The notes under the pieces are model-generated. The model had not been told where the DNA came from and did not search any database. It saw only the letters and a list, made by a program, of their open reading frames with translations. From Devosia sp. (GTDB lineage Bacteria > Pseudomonadota > Alphaproteobacteria > Rhizobiales > Devosiaceae), in assembly GCA_016713105.1 (NCBI GenBank), contig JADJPS010000018.1, forward strand, positions 248,001 through 312,000: a stretch of 64,000 nucleotides of DNA. Reading direction: 5' to 3'. The position numbers and the translations under genes were made by a program. Each line of letters starts with the position of its first letter. Within the stretch, counting starts at the first letter, position 1. Positions 28,139 to 37,510 of this stretch are shown piece after piece.

Positions 28139-28588
28139 ATGCCCCCCACCGGCACCCGCCTGCACCCCACCGGCCGTCTGATCCCCGCCGATCTCGACGA
28201 GCAGAAGGTCCGCGCCGTGGTCGACCTGTTCTATGCCCGTGCCCGCGCCGACGATGTCATCGGACCGGTGTTCAACCGCGTCATCGCCGGCCCCGACTGG
28301 CCGGAACACCTCGCCACCATCACCGACTTCTGGTCCTCGATGCTGCTCGGCACCGGCCGCTATGCCGGCCGTCCGATGCCCAGGCACCTGGCACTGCGCG
28401 AGCTCGGCGACGCCCATTTCGCCCGCTGGCTCAGCCTCTTCCGCGCCACCGTCGAAGAGCTCTGCTCGCCCGAGACCGCCGCGCTCTTCGTCGATCGTGC
28501 CGAGCGCGTCGCCCACAGCTTCCGCATCGGACTCGCCATCAGCCGCGGCGAGGACTCGACCCGGATCGAGATCCTGCGCGCCCCCTGA
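28139..28588 (+). CDS. Group III truncated haemoglobin
   Basis: The protein has 149 residues from ATG 28139. KVRAVVDLFYARARADDVIGPVFN, the FWSSMLLGTGRYAGRPM segment and ALRELGDAHFARWLSLF (proximal His region) match group III truncated globins, which are short (130-150 residues) and lack the glycine loops of group I. A 25-residue tail of low similarity precedes the globin core. It is a haem protein of uncertain role (O2/NO chemistry) in the cytoplasm. Repeats flank it on both sides. Confidence 0.85.
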   Translation: MPPTGTRLHPTGRLIPADLDEQKVRAVVDLFYARARADDVIGPVFNRVIAGPDWPEHLATITDFWSSMLLGTGRYAGRPMPRHLALRELGDAHFARWLSLFRATVEELCSPETAALFVDRAERVAHSFRIGLAISRGEDSTRIEILRAP

Positions 28589-28685
28589 CCGGCGCGACCT
28601 TCGGTCGGGTTGCCCGCGCTGCGTCGCGCTGCTTCACTTGGGGGCAGGCACCGCTTTGGTATCGCACAAGCCCTCGGCCTTTGGT

Positions 28686-28726
28686 CTCCCTCTCCCTTGC
28701 GGGGAGGGGACAGGGGTGGGGGTGCA
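28686..28726. repeat. GC-rich palindromic intergenic repeat
   Basis: CCCTCTCCC and GGGGAGGGG form a hairpin around TTGC, followed by CAGGGGTGGGGGTG. It belongs to the same intergenic family as the elements at 43205, 53431 and 63470. It lies in the 200-bp gap before the glycosyl hydrolase gene; nothing else is seen in that gap apart from the GAGGGA ribosome binding site. Confidence 0.6.
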
Positions 28727-28791
28727 GACGTCACCGGGCAAGGGGCAGCACAGGACAGAAGAGCAAACAGGCTCGGTGACACGAGGGAACC

Positions 28792-30405
28792 ATGACGACC
28801 ATCAGCATTTCCGGCGCCGAAACCCATCGCCACGCCGCCCGCCGGCTGCGTGAGGCCTTCCCGGCCTCGACCCTCGTCGACGGCGACATCGCCATCTCCC
28901 TCGTCCTCGATTCCTCCCTCGCCGAGGGCGAATACCGCATCGCCGCCGGCGGTGCCGTGATCGAGATCGCCGGCGGCCCCTTCTCCGGCGTCATCTACGG
29001 CGCCGAGGAGCTGATCGCGCGAAGCGCCACCGGCCTCGACCCGGCCGCCTTCGCTTCCCCCGTCACCGGCAAGCCCGGCCTCGCCTACCGCACCTTCTGG
29101 ACCTGGGACCATTCGACCAACTGGGAACTTTCCCAGATCGGCCAGCAGGAGATCGGTGTCTTCAATCCGTTCCAGAAGCCGCCCTCGGGCTTTCTGGCCG
29201 ACTACCGGCGCCTCGTCGATTTCTGCTCGAGGAACCGCATCGCCGCGATCGTCATCTACGGCTTCCTGCGCGACACGCACGGCGGAATCGAGGCGGCCCA
29301 GGAACTCTGCCGCTATGCCAACGAGCGTGGCGTGCGCATCTGCCCCGGCATCGCCATCGGCGCCTATGGCGGCGTCTACTGGGAGGGCCGGCACCGCTAC
29401 AACCTCAAGACCTGGCTCGACGCCAACCCGCAGCACGCCGCGAAGATGGAAAAGGACATCGGCTTCCAGCTCGCCGACCTCGCCTTCCCGCTCAATTTCC
29501 CGCATTCCGATTTCACCGTCACCGCCTGCCCCAGCGCTCCCGAGACCATGGACTGGATGGAGGAGGCGGTGAGCTGGCTCGCCGAGACCTTCGAGATCGG
29601 CGGCATCAACATCGAGAGCGGCGACTACGGCGTCTGCGGCTGCGAGAAATGCGTCGCCCGCCGCCGGAACGATGCCGAGGCGGCCCGGCGCAAGGATGCG
29701 CATGGCGACAGCTGGTCCCATACCGACATGGCAACCAACTTCCCGCGCCTCTATCGCGCCGCCAAGGCGAAGCGCCCAGATCTCTGGGTCTATTGCGAGA
29801 TGCAGTGGGATAACCTGCTCGATCCGGTCGCCGTCGAGGCGCAGCAGAACTTGCCGCATGGCGGCATCTACCAGCACACCGCCAACAAGAGCTTCTGGAA
29901 GCGCCTGCGGACCGAGTTGCGCCGCGACTATGTCGCTACCCTGCCGACCCAGCCCAACGTGCTCCGCTGCCAGTTCGCCTGCCAGTGGAACGGCGACGAG
30001 CGGACCGAGCGCTATGCCTTCAACGCCCGCACCTTCGCCGACATGGCCACGCGGGGTGCTGAACTGGGCATGGAGGGCCTCACCGTCTGGGGCGAGCCCT
30101 CCGACTATTTCGGCACCGTGGAACTGAGCTACCTCGCTTTCGCCCGCTTCTCGTGGGATCCCTCCCTCACCTGGGAGCAGTTCATCACCGGCGACCTTGC
30201 CCCGCTTCTGGGGGGCGAGGCCCGCGCCCGTCGCTTCGTCGATATTGCCGAGGAGGTCGACGCCAACCAGACGCTGCCGGTGGCCCGCCTCTCGGACCTG
30301 CAGGCCGAGGCTCTTGCCACCATGGCCGGGCTGGACGGCGAGCCGGCGCGGCGTTGGCTCACCCTGGGAGAACAAATCGCCCGCCGCCGCTTCATGGGCC
30401 GCTAG
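28792..30405 (+). CDS. GH20/GH67-like glycosyl hydrolase family protein
   Basis: The protein has 537 residues from ATG 28792 (ACGAGGGAACC before it). Residues 1-80 form an alpha/beta domain (DIAISLVLDSSLAEGEYRI, FSGVIYGAEELI) like the zincin-like N-terminal domain of GH20 and GH67 enzymes. Residues 95-480 look like a TIM barrel with YRTFWTWDHS, RICPGIAIGAYGG, CPSAPETMDW, GINIESGDYG and WGEPSDYFG; the acidic residues in the last two are candidate catalytic residues. A CGCEKC motif could bind metal. No signal peptide. The exact family and substrate (hexosaminide or uronide) are uncertain. Confidence 0.65.
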   Translation: MTTISISGAETHRHAARRLREAFPASTLVDGDIAISLVLDSSLAEGEYRIAAGGAVIEIAGGPFSGVIYGAEELIARSATGLDPAAFASPVTGKPGLAYRTFWTWDHSTNWELSQIGQQEIGVFNPFQKPPSGFLADYRRLVDFCSRNRIAAIVIYGFLRDTHGGIEAAQELCRYANERGVRICPGIAIGAYGGVYWEGRHRYNLKTWLDANPQHAAKMEKDIGFQLADLAFPLNFPHSDFTVTACPSAPETMDWMEEAVSWLAETFEIGGINIESGDYGVCGCEKCVARRRNDAEAARRKDAHGDSWSHTDMATNFPRLYRAAKAKRPDLWVYCEMQWDNLLDPVAVEAQQNLPHGGIYQHTANKSFWKRLRTELRRDYVATLPTQPNVLRCQFACQWNGDERTERYAFNARTFADMATRGAELGMEGLTVWGEPSDYFGTVELSYLAFARFSWDPSLTWEQFITGDLAPLLGGEARARRFVDIAEEVDANQTLPVARLSDLQAEALATMAGLDGEPARRWLTLGEQIARRRFMGR

Positions 30406-30598
30406 CACCCCGGCGCCTGCCCGTTCCCACGCCAGCCTGCCCGGATTCTCCGCACCGGGCGGCGGCCACGCGACGAGACTGTGCGGCAAGCCGCTCAGGC
30501 CATTGCACATTGGCCGCTGGCATGTGAATTGCCCTGCTCAGGCGTGGCGGGAGACGTCCGGGGCGACAGATGCGCCCATTCCTGCCCTGGAGCCGACC

Positions 30599-31012
30599 AT
30601 GGCCGACCCTCAAGCCGACCTCCTGTCCATCGTCGTGGTGGGAGCCCACCTTTCGGGCCTGCCGCTCAACCACGAGCTGACCGGCCCCGGCGGCAGCCTT
30701 CTCCGCCGGGCCCGCACTGCGCCCGACTACCGGCTCTATGCGCTGCCCGGCACCACCCCGCCCAAGCCCGGCCTACAGCGCGAGCCCGGCTTTGCCGGCC
30801 CCGGGATCGAGGTCGAGGTCTGGCAACTGCCCACCGAGGCCTTCGGTCGCTTCGTCGCGAAGATCCCCGCCCCGCTGGGCATCGGCAAGATCACGCTCGA
30901 CGATGGCAGCGCCGTATCGGGCTTCCTCTGCGAGGCCCACGCACTTGTCGGTGCCGAGGAGATCACCGGCTACGGCGGCTGGCGTGCCTATCTTGCCGCC
31001 AGGCTCGGCTGA
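30599..31012 (+). CDS. Allophanate hydrolase C-terminal-domain protein
   Basis: The protein has 137 residues from ATG 30599. VVVGAHLSGLPLNHELT, ARTAPDYRLYALPG, IEVEVWQLP, FGRFVAKIPAPLGIGKI and YGGWRAYLAARL are characteristic of the gamma-glutamylcyclotransferase-like C-terminal domain that follows the amidase domain in AtzF/allophanate hydrolases. In those enzymes the domain converts N-carboxycarbamate or assists it. Here it is a stand-alone protein without an amidase or urea carboxylase gene nearby. Lone copies are known in Rhizobiales; their role is not clear. Confidence 0.75.
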   Translation: MADPQADLLSIVVVGAHLSGLPLNHELTGPGGSLLRRARTAPDYRLYALPGTTPPKPGLQREPGFAGPGIEVEVWQLPTEAFGRFVAKIPAPLGIGKITLDDGSAVSGFLCEAHALVGAEEITGYGGWRAYLAARLG

Positions 31013-31108
31013 CCCGGGGACCGGTGTGCCACCCGCTGGACCTTGCACCCTGGCACGGGCAATGATCCGGTCGGCTGCTGCAGTCGATTGCCGCACGGAG
31101 GATTCCGC

Positions 31109-31636
31109 ATGACGCTCTATGCACTCGATGACCGGGTCCCACGCCTGCCCGCCGGTTTTTCCTTCATTGCCCAGAGCGCCATTCTCGTCGGCGACGTGAT
31201 CATCGAGGAGGATGTCGGCATCTGGTTCGGCGCCGTGCTGCGTGGCGACAACGAACCGATCAGCGTCGGCCGCGGCAGCAATATCCAGGAGCTTTCCGTG
31301 CTCCACACCGACATGGGCTATCCGCTCGTCATTGGTGAGGGCTGCACCATCGGTCACCGCGCTATCCTGCATGGCTGCAGCATCGGCGCCCACTCGCTCG
31401 TCGGCATGGGCGCCGCCGTCCTCAACGGCGCCCGTATCGGCCGCAACTGCCTCGTTGGTGCCAATGCGCTCGTCACCGAGGGCAAGGACATTCCCGAAGG
31501 CAGCCTCGTCGTCGGCATGCCGGCCAAGGTCGTGCGCCCGCTCACCGAGGCCGAGATCGCCGGCCTCGAACGCTCCGCCACCCACTATGTCGAGAACGCC
31601 CGCCGCTTTGCCGCAGGACTGCAACGGATCGGGTGA
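31109..31636 (+). CDS. Gamma carbonic anhydrase family protein
   Basis: The protein has 175 residues from ATG 31109 (GGAGGATTCCGC before it). A left-handed beta-helix of hexapeptide repeats runs through most of it (ILVGDVIIEEDVGIW, IGAHSLVGMGAAVL, GARIGRNCLVGANALV). The three zinc-ligand histidines are in VLHTDMG and IGHRAILHGC. It resembles the PaaY/YrdA/CaiE cytoplasmic trimer group, whose members hydrate CO2 or act on other small substrates. It ends with a C-terminal helix (RSATHYVENARRFAAG) typical of the group. Confidence 0.9.
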   Translation: MTLYALDDRVPRLPAGFSFIAQSAILVGDVIIEEDVGIWFGAVLRGDNEPISVGRGSNIQELSVLHTDMGYPLVIGEGCTIGHRAILHGCSIGAHSLVGMGAAVLNGARIGRNCLVGANALVTEGKDIPEGSLVVGMPAKVVRPLTEAEIAGLERSATHYVENARRFAAGLQRIG

Positions 31637-31821
31637 CAGCCTCGATGGCGGCACGCGGCGTCAACTGGTGACGGTGCAGCGATACAGGGCAAAGCCCAGT
31701 CGCGCGGCAGGCCTCGGCGCCCCCCATATCTCCAGTTGCGCCGGAGGCAGTATCCCGAACTTCGGGTCAAAGCGCGGATCGCGGAGGCTGCCTATCGCCC
31801 AGCGGCGCCGCCGGCTCCTTC

Positions 31822-32652
31822 CTACGCTGCCCCGAGGTCGATCGCCGTGATGTGCCAGCGTCCCAGGTTGGCCGTGTAGAGCGTGTTGCCCTTGAGGGCG
31901 ATGTTCGTCGGGTGCGCCATCACCGTCGCCGCCGGGTCCTCGATCAGCGTCTCGAGCCCGCCGCCGGGCCGGACCCGGTAGATCCGGCTCGGTTCATAAC
32001 ACGATATATAGAGCGTCCCGTCCGGTGCGAAGGCGAGCCCGTCCGGCACGTTGTCGACGCCGCTCACCGCCACCCGCGCCGCTCCCGCCGAGCCGTCGGC
32101 GTTGATCGGCACATAGCTGACCTGGCTGCGGTCGCTCTCCACCACGTAGAGCCCCTGGCCGTCCGGCGCCATGGCCATGCCGTTGGCGAAGTCCATCGGC
32201 GAGGTGCTCCACACCCCGCCTTCTCCGGTCCTGAGGTCATAGCGGAAGATGCCCGGCCCGATATTGTTGTTGCCGCGGCTGTCGGAGACGTAGAGCGCGC
32301 CCCGCTGCTCGTCGACCACCGGATAGTTGGGCACGAGGATGCCGGAACTGGCGAACTTTTCCACGGCACCGCTCCGCGCATCGTAGCGGAACACCGCTGC
32401 GTGCTTGAGGTCGCAGATGTAGCAGTTGCCGGCGCTGTCGAAGGCGATCCCGAGCGCAAAGCCGTTGGTCGTTCCCATGCGGGTCACCCGGCTGCCATCC
32501 GCCTCGATTCGCAGCAGGTCGCCCCATTCCGTGCCGCACCAGATCGAGCCGTCAGCATGCACCGCGACGCCCTCCGGGTGCGCCACCCGCGGCTCGGTGA
32601 AGATGCCGTCGAAGAACACCCGTGCTGCCGTCTTGCTCAGGACATTTGGCAT
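31822..32652 (-). CDS. SMP-30/gluconolactonase-like protein
   Basis: The protein has 276 residues and a six-bladed beta-propeller. Metal ligands are visible as Glu in HPEGVAVH, Asn in DFANGMAM and Asp in VPDGLAFAPDG. Such enzymes hydrolyse aldonolactones to aldonates in the cytoplasm. It is the last gene of a long minus-strand sugar operon, 16 bases after the aldose epimerase gene, and fits the lactone-opening step after sugar oxidation by the SDR at 35715-36500. Confidence 0.88.
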   Translation of the reverse strand: MPNVLSKTAARVFFDGIFTEPRVAHPEGVAVHADGSIWCGTEWGDLLRIEADGSRVTRMGTTNGFALGIAFDSAGNCYICDLKHAAVFRYDARSGAVEKFASSGILVPNYPVVDEQRGALYVSDSRGNNNIGPGIFRYDLRTGEGGVWSTSPMDFANGMAMAPDGQGLYVVESDRSQVSYVPINADGSAGAARVAVSGVDNVPDGLAFAPDGTLYISCYEPSRIYRVRPGGGLETLIEDPAATVMAHPTNIALKGNTLYTANLGRWHITAIDLGAA

Positions 32653-32668
32653 CCCTGCCTCCTCCGCC

Positions 32669-33685
32669 TCAGAGGCTCTCCGCCTCGATCCGATAACGCG
32701 TTATGAACAGCTCGCCGGCCCGGAACGCGCGGGCCGTCGGCGTCCCCGCTTTCGCGATGGGATTGTCCGCCACTGCCGTCGCCGGGCCGAGCCCGAACGG
32801 CGAGCAGATCGGCTCCATGCCGAGCGCCACGTGCCGCCCGCTCCAGGGCGCCGCCTGCCGGCCGCGGTTCGAGTACCAGAGCAGCAGGCTCGGGAAATGC
32901 TCGGGGTTCCATTTGAGCCGCACCCGATAGCCCTCAGCCTCGTTGGCCAGCGCCACCTCGCCCGCGATGTCGTTGAGCTGCAGCAGTTCCTCGGTGTCGA
33001 CGGCCAGCGGCACGCGGCTGGCATCGGTGGTGCCGCCGGCCCGTGCCGGCACCATCGAGAGGTCGGCGAACCGCGCATCGAACGCAGACACCTCGCGCCC
33101 CGGCTCGACACTGCCCGGGTAGGTGCGCCCCTCGCGGAACCGGCCCGGCTCGATCCGCGCCCCGCCCGCCACTGTCGGCAGGCGCAGCGTCGGATGCAGC
33201 CCCATCGGCAGGCGGCAATCGTGACGCACCCGGACGGTGAGCGTGATGTCCACCCCCGGCGCCTTCGGGTCGGGCGTCACCGTCCGCTCCAGCCGTTCGA
33301 TCGGGTTGTCCTGGGGATAGTCGATCGAGAGCCTGAGGCTGCCCGCAGCGGCCGGCTCCCAGGTCCAGCCATGGTTCGAGCTGTGCCCGTGTACCTCTTC
33401 ATCCGCCGCCGCCGGCTCCATCAGCCTGGCCCAGGCCTCCGGCGCGCCGTCGCCCGGCACCGAATAGCCGAACGGCACGCAGGGCCACTCGCCCCTGAGC
33501 CGTTGCAGGATCCCCGGCAGGTGCTCGGTTCCCGGCGCACCGGCCCAGGGCGACACCTGCATCGGGCTCACCTGGCGCCCGTCGGCGAGCAGGAACGTCA
33601 CCGGCGCCAGCATCGCGGCGTGTCGCTGCACCGTCAGCGCGCCATGCGCCCAGCCCAGCCCGCGAAACCCGTCCTCATTGCTCAT
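32669..33685 (-). CDS. Aldose 1-epimerase-like protein
   Basis: The protein has 338 residues from ATG 33685, which overlaps the crotonase stop (ATGA). VHGHSSNHGWTWEP, the beta-sandwich pattern LTVRVRHDCRLPMGLHPTLRLP and a C-terminal PEHFPSLLLWYSNRG match the galactose-mutarotase-like superfamily, with the His of MGLHPT as probable active-site residue. It should interconvert anomers of the imported sugar. The longer open frame upstream overlaps the crotonase gene and is not used. Confidence 0.8.
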   Translation of the reverse strand: MSNEDGFRGLGWAHGALTVQRHAAMLAPVTFLLADGRQVSPMQVSPWAGAPGTEHLPGILQRLRGEWPCVPFGYSVPGDGAPEAWARLMEPAAADEEVHGHSSNHGWTWEPAAAGSLRLSIDYPQDNPIERLERTVTPDPKAPGVDITLTVRVRHDCRLPMGLHPTLRLPTVAGGARIEPGRFREGRTYPGSVEPGREVSAFDARFADLSMVPARAGGTTDASRVPLAVDTEELLQLNDIAGEVALANEAEGYRVRLKWNPEHFPSLLLWYSNRGRQAAPWSGRHVALGMEPICSPFGLGPATAVADNPIAKAGTPTARAFRAGELFITRYRIEAESL

Positions 33686-34488
33686 GCCGAGCCTCCCTTC
33701 GCCTTGCCGGCCGCCCGTTCGGCGCTCTTGCGCGCAAAGGCCTGCACCCGCTCCTGCCCCGTCTCGCTGCGATAGAGCGCCGTCACCAGCGCCTGCTCCG
33801 CCGCGAGGCCCTTGTCCATTTCGCCCGCCGCCGCCATCGCGGTCAGCTGCTTCAGCCCCTCGATCGCCGGCGCCGGTTCCGCCGCGATCGCCTCGGCCAG
33901 CGCCAGCGCCCGCTCGAGCAGCGCCTCGGCCGGCACGATCTCGTTGACCAGGCCGCTCGCCACGAAGTCTTCCGCCGACACGATCGCACCGGTCATCAAC
34001 AGGAAGCTGGCGCGGTTCCGCCCGAGCTTGACGACGCTGCGCTGCGTCCCGCCGCCACCCGGCACCAGCCCGATCTTGATTTCGGGCAGGCCCATCTTCG
34101 CCCCCGTCGCGGCGACGACGAGGTCGCAGCACAGCACCAGCTCGAATCCGCCGCCGAGCGCGAAGCCGTTGACCGCGGCGATCACCGGTTTGCGGTTCTC
34201 CTCGACGCTGCGATACATCCAGGCGCCGCGCTCCTGGAAGGCGTCGAATTCCGGCCCGGTCTGCGCCGCGTATTCCTTGATGTCGGCTCCCGCCATGAAG
34301 CCCCGGCCCTCGCCGGTCAGAACGATCGCCCCGATCCCGGCATCGGCCGAGAGCGACTCCATCGCCGCGATGATCTCGCCCTGCATCGCCCGGTTCATGG
34401 CGTTGAGCTGGTCGGCCCGCCGGAAGGTGACCAGCGCCACCCGCCCGCGCCGCTCGACCGTCAGCGTCTCGAACGCGGCCATGCTCAC
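33682..34488 (-). CDS. Enoyl-CoA hydratase/isomerase (crotonase) family
   Basis: The protein has 268 residues. GTG 34488 overlaps the CoA-transferase stop; ATG 34482 is an alternative. The oxyanion-hole segments GRGFMAGADIKEY and NGFALGGGFELVLCCDL and the catalytic Glu region GLPEIKIGLVPGGGGTQR are all present. It acts on acyl-CoA. Its place inside a sugar-uptake operon next to a CoA transferase suggests that a sugar-derived acid is processed as a CoA thioester, or that the operon serves a mixed substrate. Confidence 0.9.
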   Translation of the reverse strand: MSMAAFETLTVERRGRVALVTFRRADQLNAMNRAMQGEIIAAMESLSADAGIGAIVLTGEGRGFMAGADIKEYAAQTGPEFDAFQERGAWMYRSVEENRKPVIAAVNGFALGGGFELVLCCDLVVAATGAKMGLPEIKIGLVPGGGGTQRSVVKLGRNRASFLLMTGAIVSAEDFVASGLVNEIVPAEALLERALALAEAIAAEPAPAIEGLKQLTAMAAAGEMDKGLAAEQALVTALYRSETGQERVQAFARKSAERAAGKAKGGSA

Positions 34489-35690
34489 GCCTCGGCCACC
34501 GTCATGTCGCCGCTCGCCTCGAGCGCGGCGATCGCCTCCGCCGGAAGCCCGAACTCGGCGAGGATCTCGCGTCCGTGCTGGCCCACCAGCGGTGCCGGTC
34601 GCTCGATCGTTGCCGGCGTCTCGCTCATCTTTACCGCCGGCGCCACCACCCGCACCGTTCCCGCCCGCGGGTGTTCATAGGATGTTATCATACCCATGAA
34701 CCTGACCTGCGGATCCTCCGACGCCTGCCGGATGTCGTTGACTCCGGCGCACCAGATATCGGCGGCCAGGAGCTTGTCCAGCAGCTCGTCCTTGGCGAAC
34801 TTGCGCGTCTCCGCGTTCACCTTCTCCCACACCTCGTCGCGCTTCTTGAACAGCGTCTCGAGATCGTCGTAGACCGCAAGCTGCGGCGCCCCGAGCGTGT
34901 CGTAGAGCGTCTTGAACGGGCTCATCGCGATCGAAACGTACCCGCCGTCGCGGGTCTCGTAGATCCCGAACGGCGCCTGCATGCCGGGATGCCCGATGCC
35001 CGAGTTGGGTCGCACGAAGTCCTGCCCGAGGTTGAGCACGCCGACGAATTCCTGCCCCAGATGCGCCAGCAGCCCGGCCAGCAGGTTCACCTCGATCTTC
35101 TGCCCCTTGCCGGTCCTCTCGCGATAGTAGAGCGCCGAGAGGATCCCGTAGACCATGTTCATCGCGCCGATCTGGTCGGCGAGCCCCGCCCCCGCCGGGA
35201 TCGGTGGCCCGTCGCCGCGCCCGGTATTGGCCGAGAGCCCGGCAAGGCCCTGGATCAGCATGTCCTGCCCCGGCCGGTCGACATAGGGCCCGGCCTCGCC
35301 ATAGCCCGAGCCCGAACAGTAGATGATGCGCGGATTCACCGCCTTGAAGTCGTCATAGCCGTAGCCGAGCTTGGCGAGAACGCCGGGGCGGAAGTTCTGC
35401 ACCACCACGTCGGCCTTCCCGGCCATCTCCATGATGATCTCGTGCACCCGACGGCTCTTCAGGTTCAGCGCGATCGAGCGCTTGTTGCGGTTCCAGGCGA
35501 GAAAGTTCGGGCTTTCCGAACCGCCTACCCACTTGGCGAAGAAGGTCATGGTGCGGAACATGTCGCCGCCGCCCGCCCGCTCGATCTTGATGACGTTCGC
35601 CCCCATGTCGGCGAGCAGCTGCGTCGCGAACGGCCCCTGCAGCAGGTGGCTGAAATCGAGGATGGTGACGCCTTCGAGGGCCTTGTTCAT
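34485..35690 (-). CDS. CaiB/BaiF family CoA transferase
   Basis: The protein has 401 residues. N-terminal GVTILDFSHLLQGPFATQLLADMGANVIKIE and GDMFRTM, the NKRSIALNLKS segment and the catalytic Asp in DRPGQDMLIQG mark class III (formyl/oxalate/carnitine-type) CoA transferases. It moves CoA between carboxylic acids. It is coupled by overlap to the crotonase and lies 24 bases downstream of the SDR gene. The physiological acid is unknown. Confidence 0.9.
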   Translation of the reverse strand: MNKALEGVTILDFSHLLQGPFATQLLADMGANVIKIERAGGGDMFRTMTFFAKWVGGSESPNFLAWNRNKRSIALNLKSRRVHEIIMEMAGKADVVVQNFRPGVLAKLGYGYDDFKAVNPRIIYCSGSGYGEAGPYVDRPGQDMLIQGLAGLSANTGRGDGPPIPAGAGLADQIGAMNMVYGILSALYYRERTGKGQKIEVNLLAGLLAHLGQEFVGVLNLGQDFVRPNSGIGHPGMQAPFGIYETRDGGYVSIAMSPFKTLYDTLGAPQLAVYDDLETLFKKRDEVWEKVNAETRKFAKDELLDKLLAADIWCAGVNDIRQASEDPQVRFMGMITSYEHPRAGTVRVVAPAVKMSETPATIERPAPLVGQHGREILAEFGLPAEAIAALEASGDMTVAEA

Positions 35691-35714
35691 GGCAATCGAT
35701 ACCTGGTTATGACT

Positions 35715-36500
35715 CTAGACGAGGTCGGGTACATAGCGCGGCGCGGCGGTCAGCCCGCCATCCACCTTGAGATCGATGCCGGTGGTGAACCCGGCCGCGT
35801 CGCTGGCCAGGTACACCGCCGCCTCCGCCACTTCCTCGGGAAACCCGATTCGCCCGATCGGGTGCATCTTCACCCAGGCCCGCGCCACGTGCTCGCCCAG
35901 TTCGCGGATCACCTGCACGTTCATCGGCGTGTTGATGGTCCCCGGCGAGATCGAATTGATGCGCACGTTGTGCGGCCCGAACTCCACCGCCATCTGCCGG
36001 CTCATCGACATCACCGCACCCTTGGCGCCGGCATAGGCGGTCCAGCCGTCGAGCCCGATATGCCCCTGCGCCGAAGCCATGTTGATGATCGAGCCCGACT
36101 TCTGCCCGATCATGTGCGGCAGGGCATGCTTGCAGCCGCGGAACACGCTGGTCAGGTTGATGTTGATCAGCTTGTGCCACTGCTCGTCGGTCATCTCGTG
36201 GACCGGCATGCCGCCGATGGCGATCGCCGCGTTGTTGACCAGCACGTCGATCCGCCCGGCCTTCGCCACCGCGCCCTCGATCAGCGCCTTGATGTCGGCG
36301 TCCGACCCCACGTCGCAATGCACGTACTCGGCCTTGCCGCCCGCCTTGACGATGGCCTCGGCTGCGGCGCGACCCTTTCCGTCGTCGATATCGGAGAGGA
36401 ACACCGTCGCCCCCTCGCGCGCCATTGCCTTGCTGATCGCATGTCCGATGCCGTCGGCACCGCCGGTCACCACCGCGACCTTGCCCTCGAGACGTCCCAT
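35715..36500 (-). CDS. Short-chain dehydrogenase/reductase
   Basis: The protein has 261 residues from ATG 36500. Cofactor motif TGGADGIGHA at 13-22, NNAAIAIGG, the catalytic Ser in SIINMASAQG and Tyr-x3-Lys in YAGAKGA, plus PGTINTPM, define a classical SDR; Asp at the end of strand 2 (FLSDIDD) favours NAD. In this operon it probably oxidises the imported sugar. The start is placed at the short version because the longer open frame lies in the permease gene. Confidence 0.9.
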   Translation of the reverse strand: MGRLEGKVAVVTGGADGIGHAISKAMAREGATVFLSDIDDGKGRAAAEAIVKAGGKAEYVHCDVGSDADIKALIEGAVAKAGRIDVLVNNAAIAIGGMPVHEMTDEQWHKLININLTSVFRGCKHALPHMIGQKSGSIINMASAQGHIGLDGWTAYAGAKGAVMSMSRQMAVEFGPHNVRINSISPGTINTPMNVQVIRELGEHVARAWVKMHPIGRIGFPEEVAEAAVYLASDAAGFTTGIDLKVDGGLTAAPRYVPDLV

Positions 36501-36511
36501 GATCTTGCTCC

Positions 36512-37510
36512 CTACTGCCGGCGGCGCTTCAGTTCGTCGAACGCCACTGCCGCGATGATGATGAGGCCGGTGATCACCAGCTGCCACTCGGTGGCGATGT
36601 TGAGCATGCCCAGCCCGTTGGAGAGAAAGGCGAGGATCAGCACTCCGAGCGCCACGCCCAGAAGGCTCCCCACCCCGCCGGCGAGGCTGACCCCGCCCAG
36701 GACCACGGCGGCCACCACCTGGAACTCGAATCCGAGCCCGGCGACGTGCACCGCCGAGCCGAGCCGCGAGGATAAGAGGATGCCGGAAATGCCGGCGAGC
36801 AGCGAGCAGATCACGAAGGCGGCGAACTTCAGCCGCTTCACGTTGTAGCCGGCAAGCCGGGCCACCTCGGGGTTGCCGCCCACCGCATAGATCTGCCGCC
36901 CGAATGGCCGGTGCCGCATCAGGTAGACGAACGCCACCAGCAGCACCAGCGCCACCAGTGCCGGATAGGGCACGGTGCCGAGCAGCCGGCCGTTGCCCAT
37001 CTGGTAGAAGCTCTCGAGCTGCAGGTCGTCCGAGATCGCCCTCTGCCCGGTATACAGATAGATGCCGCCGCGGATGACGAACATCGTGCCGAGCGTCACG
37101 ATCAGCGAGTTGATCCCGAGATAGGCCGCGAGGTAGCCGTTGGCGACGCCCACGCCGAGCGCCAGCAGCAGCGCCGCCGCCATCCCCAGTTCGAGCGAAC
37201 CAGTCTGGTTCATCACCACCACCAGCGGGATGCCGACTGCGCCCACCAGCGAGCCGATCGACACGTCGATCTCGCCGGCCAGCACCACGACACCGATGCC
37301 GATGCCGGCGATCATGGCGAGCGAGGCCTGCCCCAGCACATTGGTGATGTTGCGCGTGGTGAGGAACGTCCCCGAGGCAAACGAGAAGAAGACGATCAGC
37401 GCCACGAGGCACACCAGCAGCACCGTCTCGTTGCGCCGGAACAGCGCCCGCAGCAGCTCGGTTGGGCGCTTCGGCCCCGCAGCGGCCGAAAGGCTAGGCG
37501 ATTGCGGCAT
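36512..37510 (-). CDS. Ribose-type ABC transporter permease (second of two)
   Basis: The protein has 332 residues and about ten membrane helices, with the RbsC/BPD_transp_2 signatures AGEIDVSIGSLVGAVG and AVGGNPEVARLAGYNVKRLKF followed by VLGGVSLAGGVGSLLG. ATG 37510 is 17 bases inside the ATPase gene. The operon has two different RbsC-like permeases flanking one ATPase, implying a heterodimeric channel as in some autoinducer-2 or rhamnose transporters. Confidence 0.92.
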   Translation of the reverse strand: MPQSPSLSAAAGPKRPTELLRALFRRNETVLLVCLVALIVFFSFASGTFLTTRNITNVLGQASLAMIAGIGIGVVVLAGEIDVSIGSLVGAVGIPLVVVMNQTGSLELGMAAALLLALGVGVANGYLAAYLGINSLIVTLGTMFVIRGGIYLYTGQRAISDDLQLESFYQMGNGRLLGTVPYPALVALVLLVAFVYLMRHRPFGRQIYAVGGNPEVARLAGYNVKRLKFAAFVICSLLAGISGILLSSRLGSAVHVAGLGFEFQVVAAVVLGGVSLAGGVGSLLGVALGVLILAFLSNGLGMLNIATEWQLVITGLIIIAAVAFDELKRRRQ

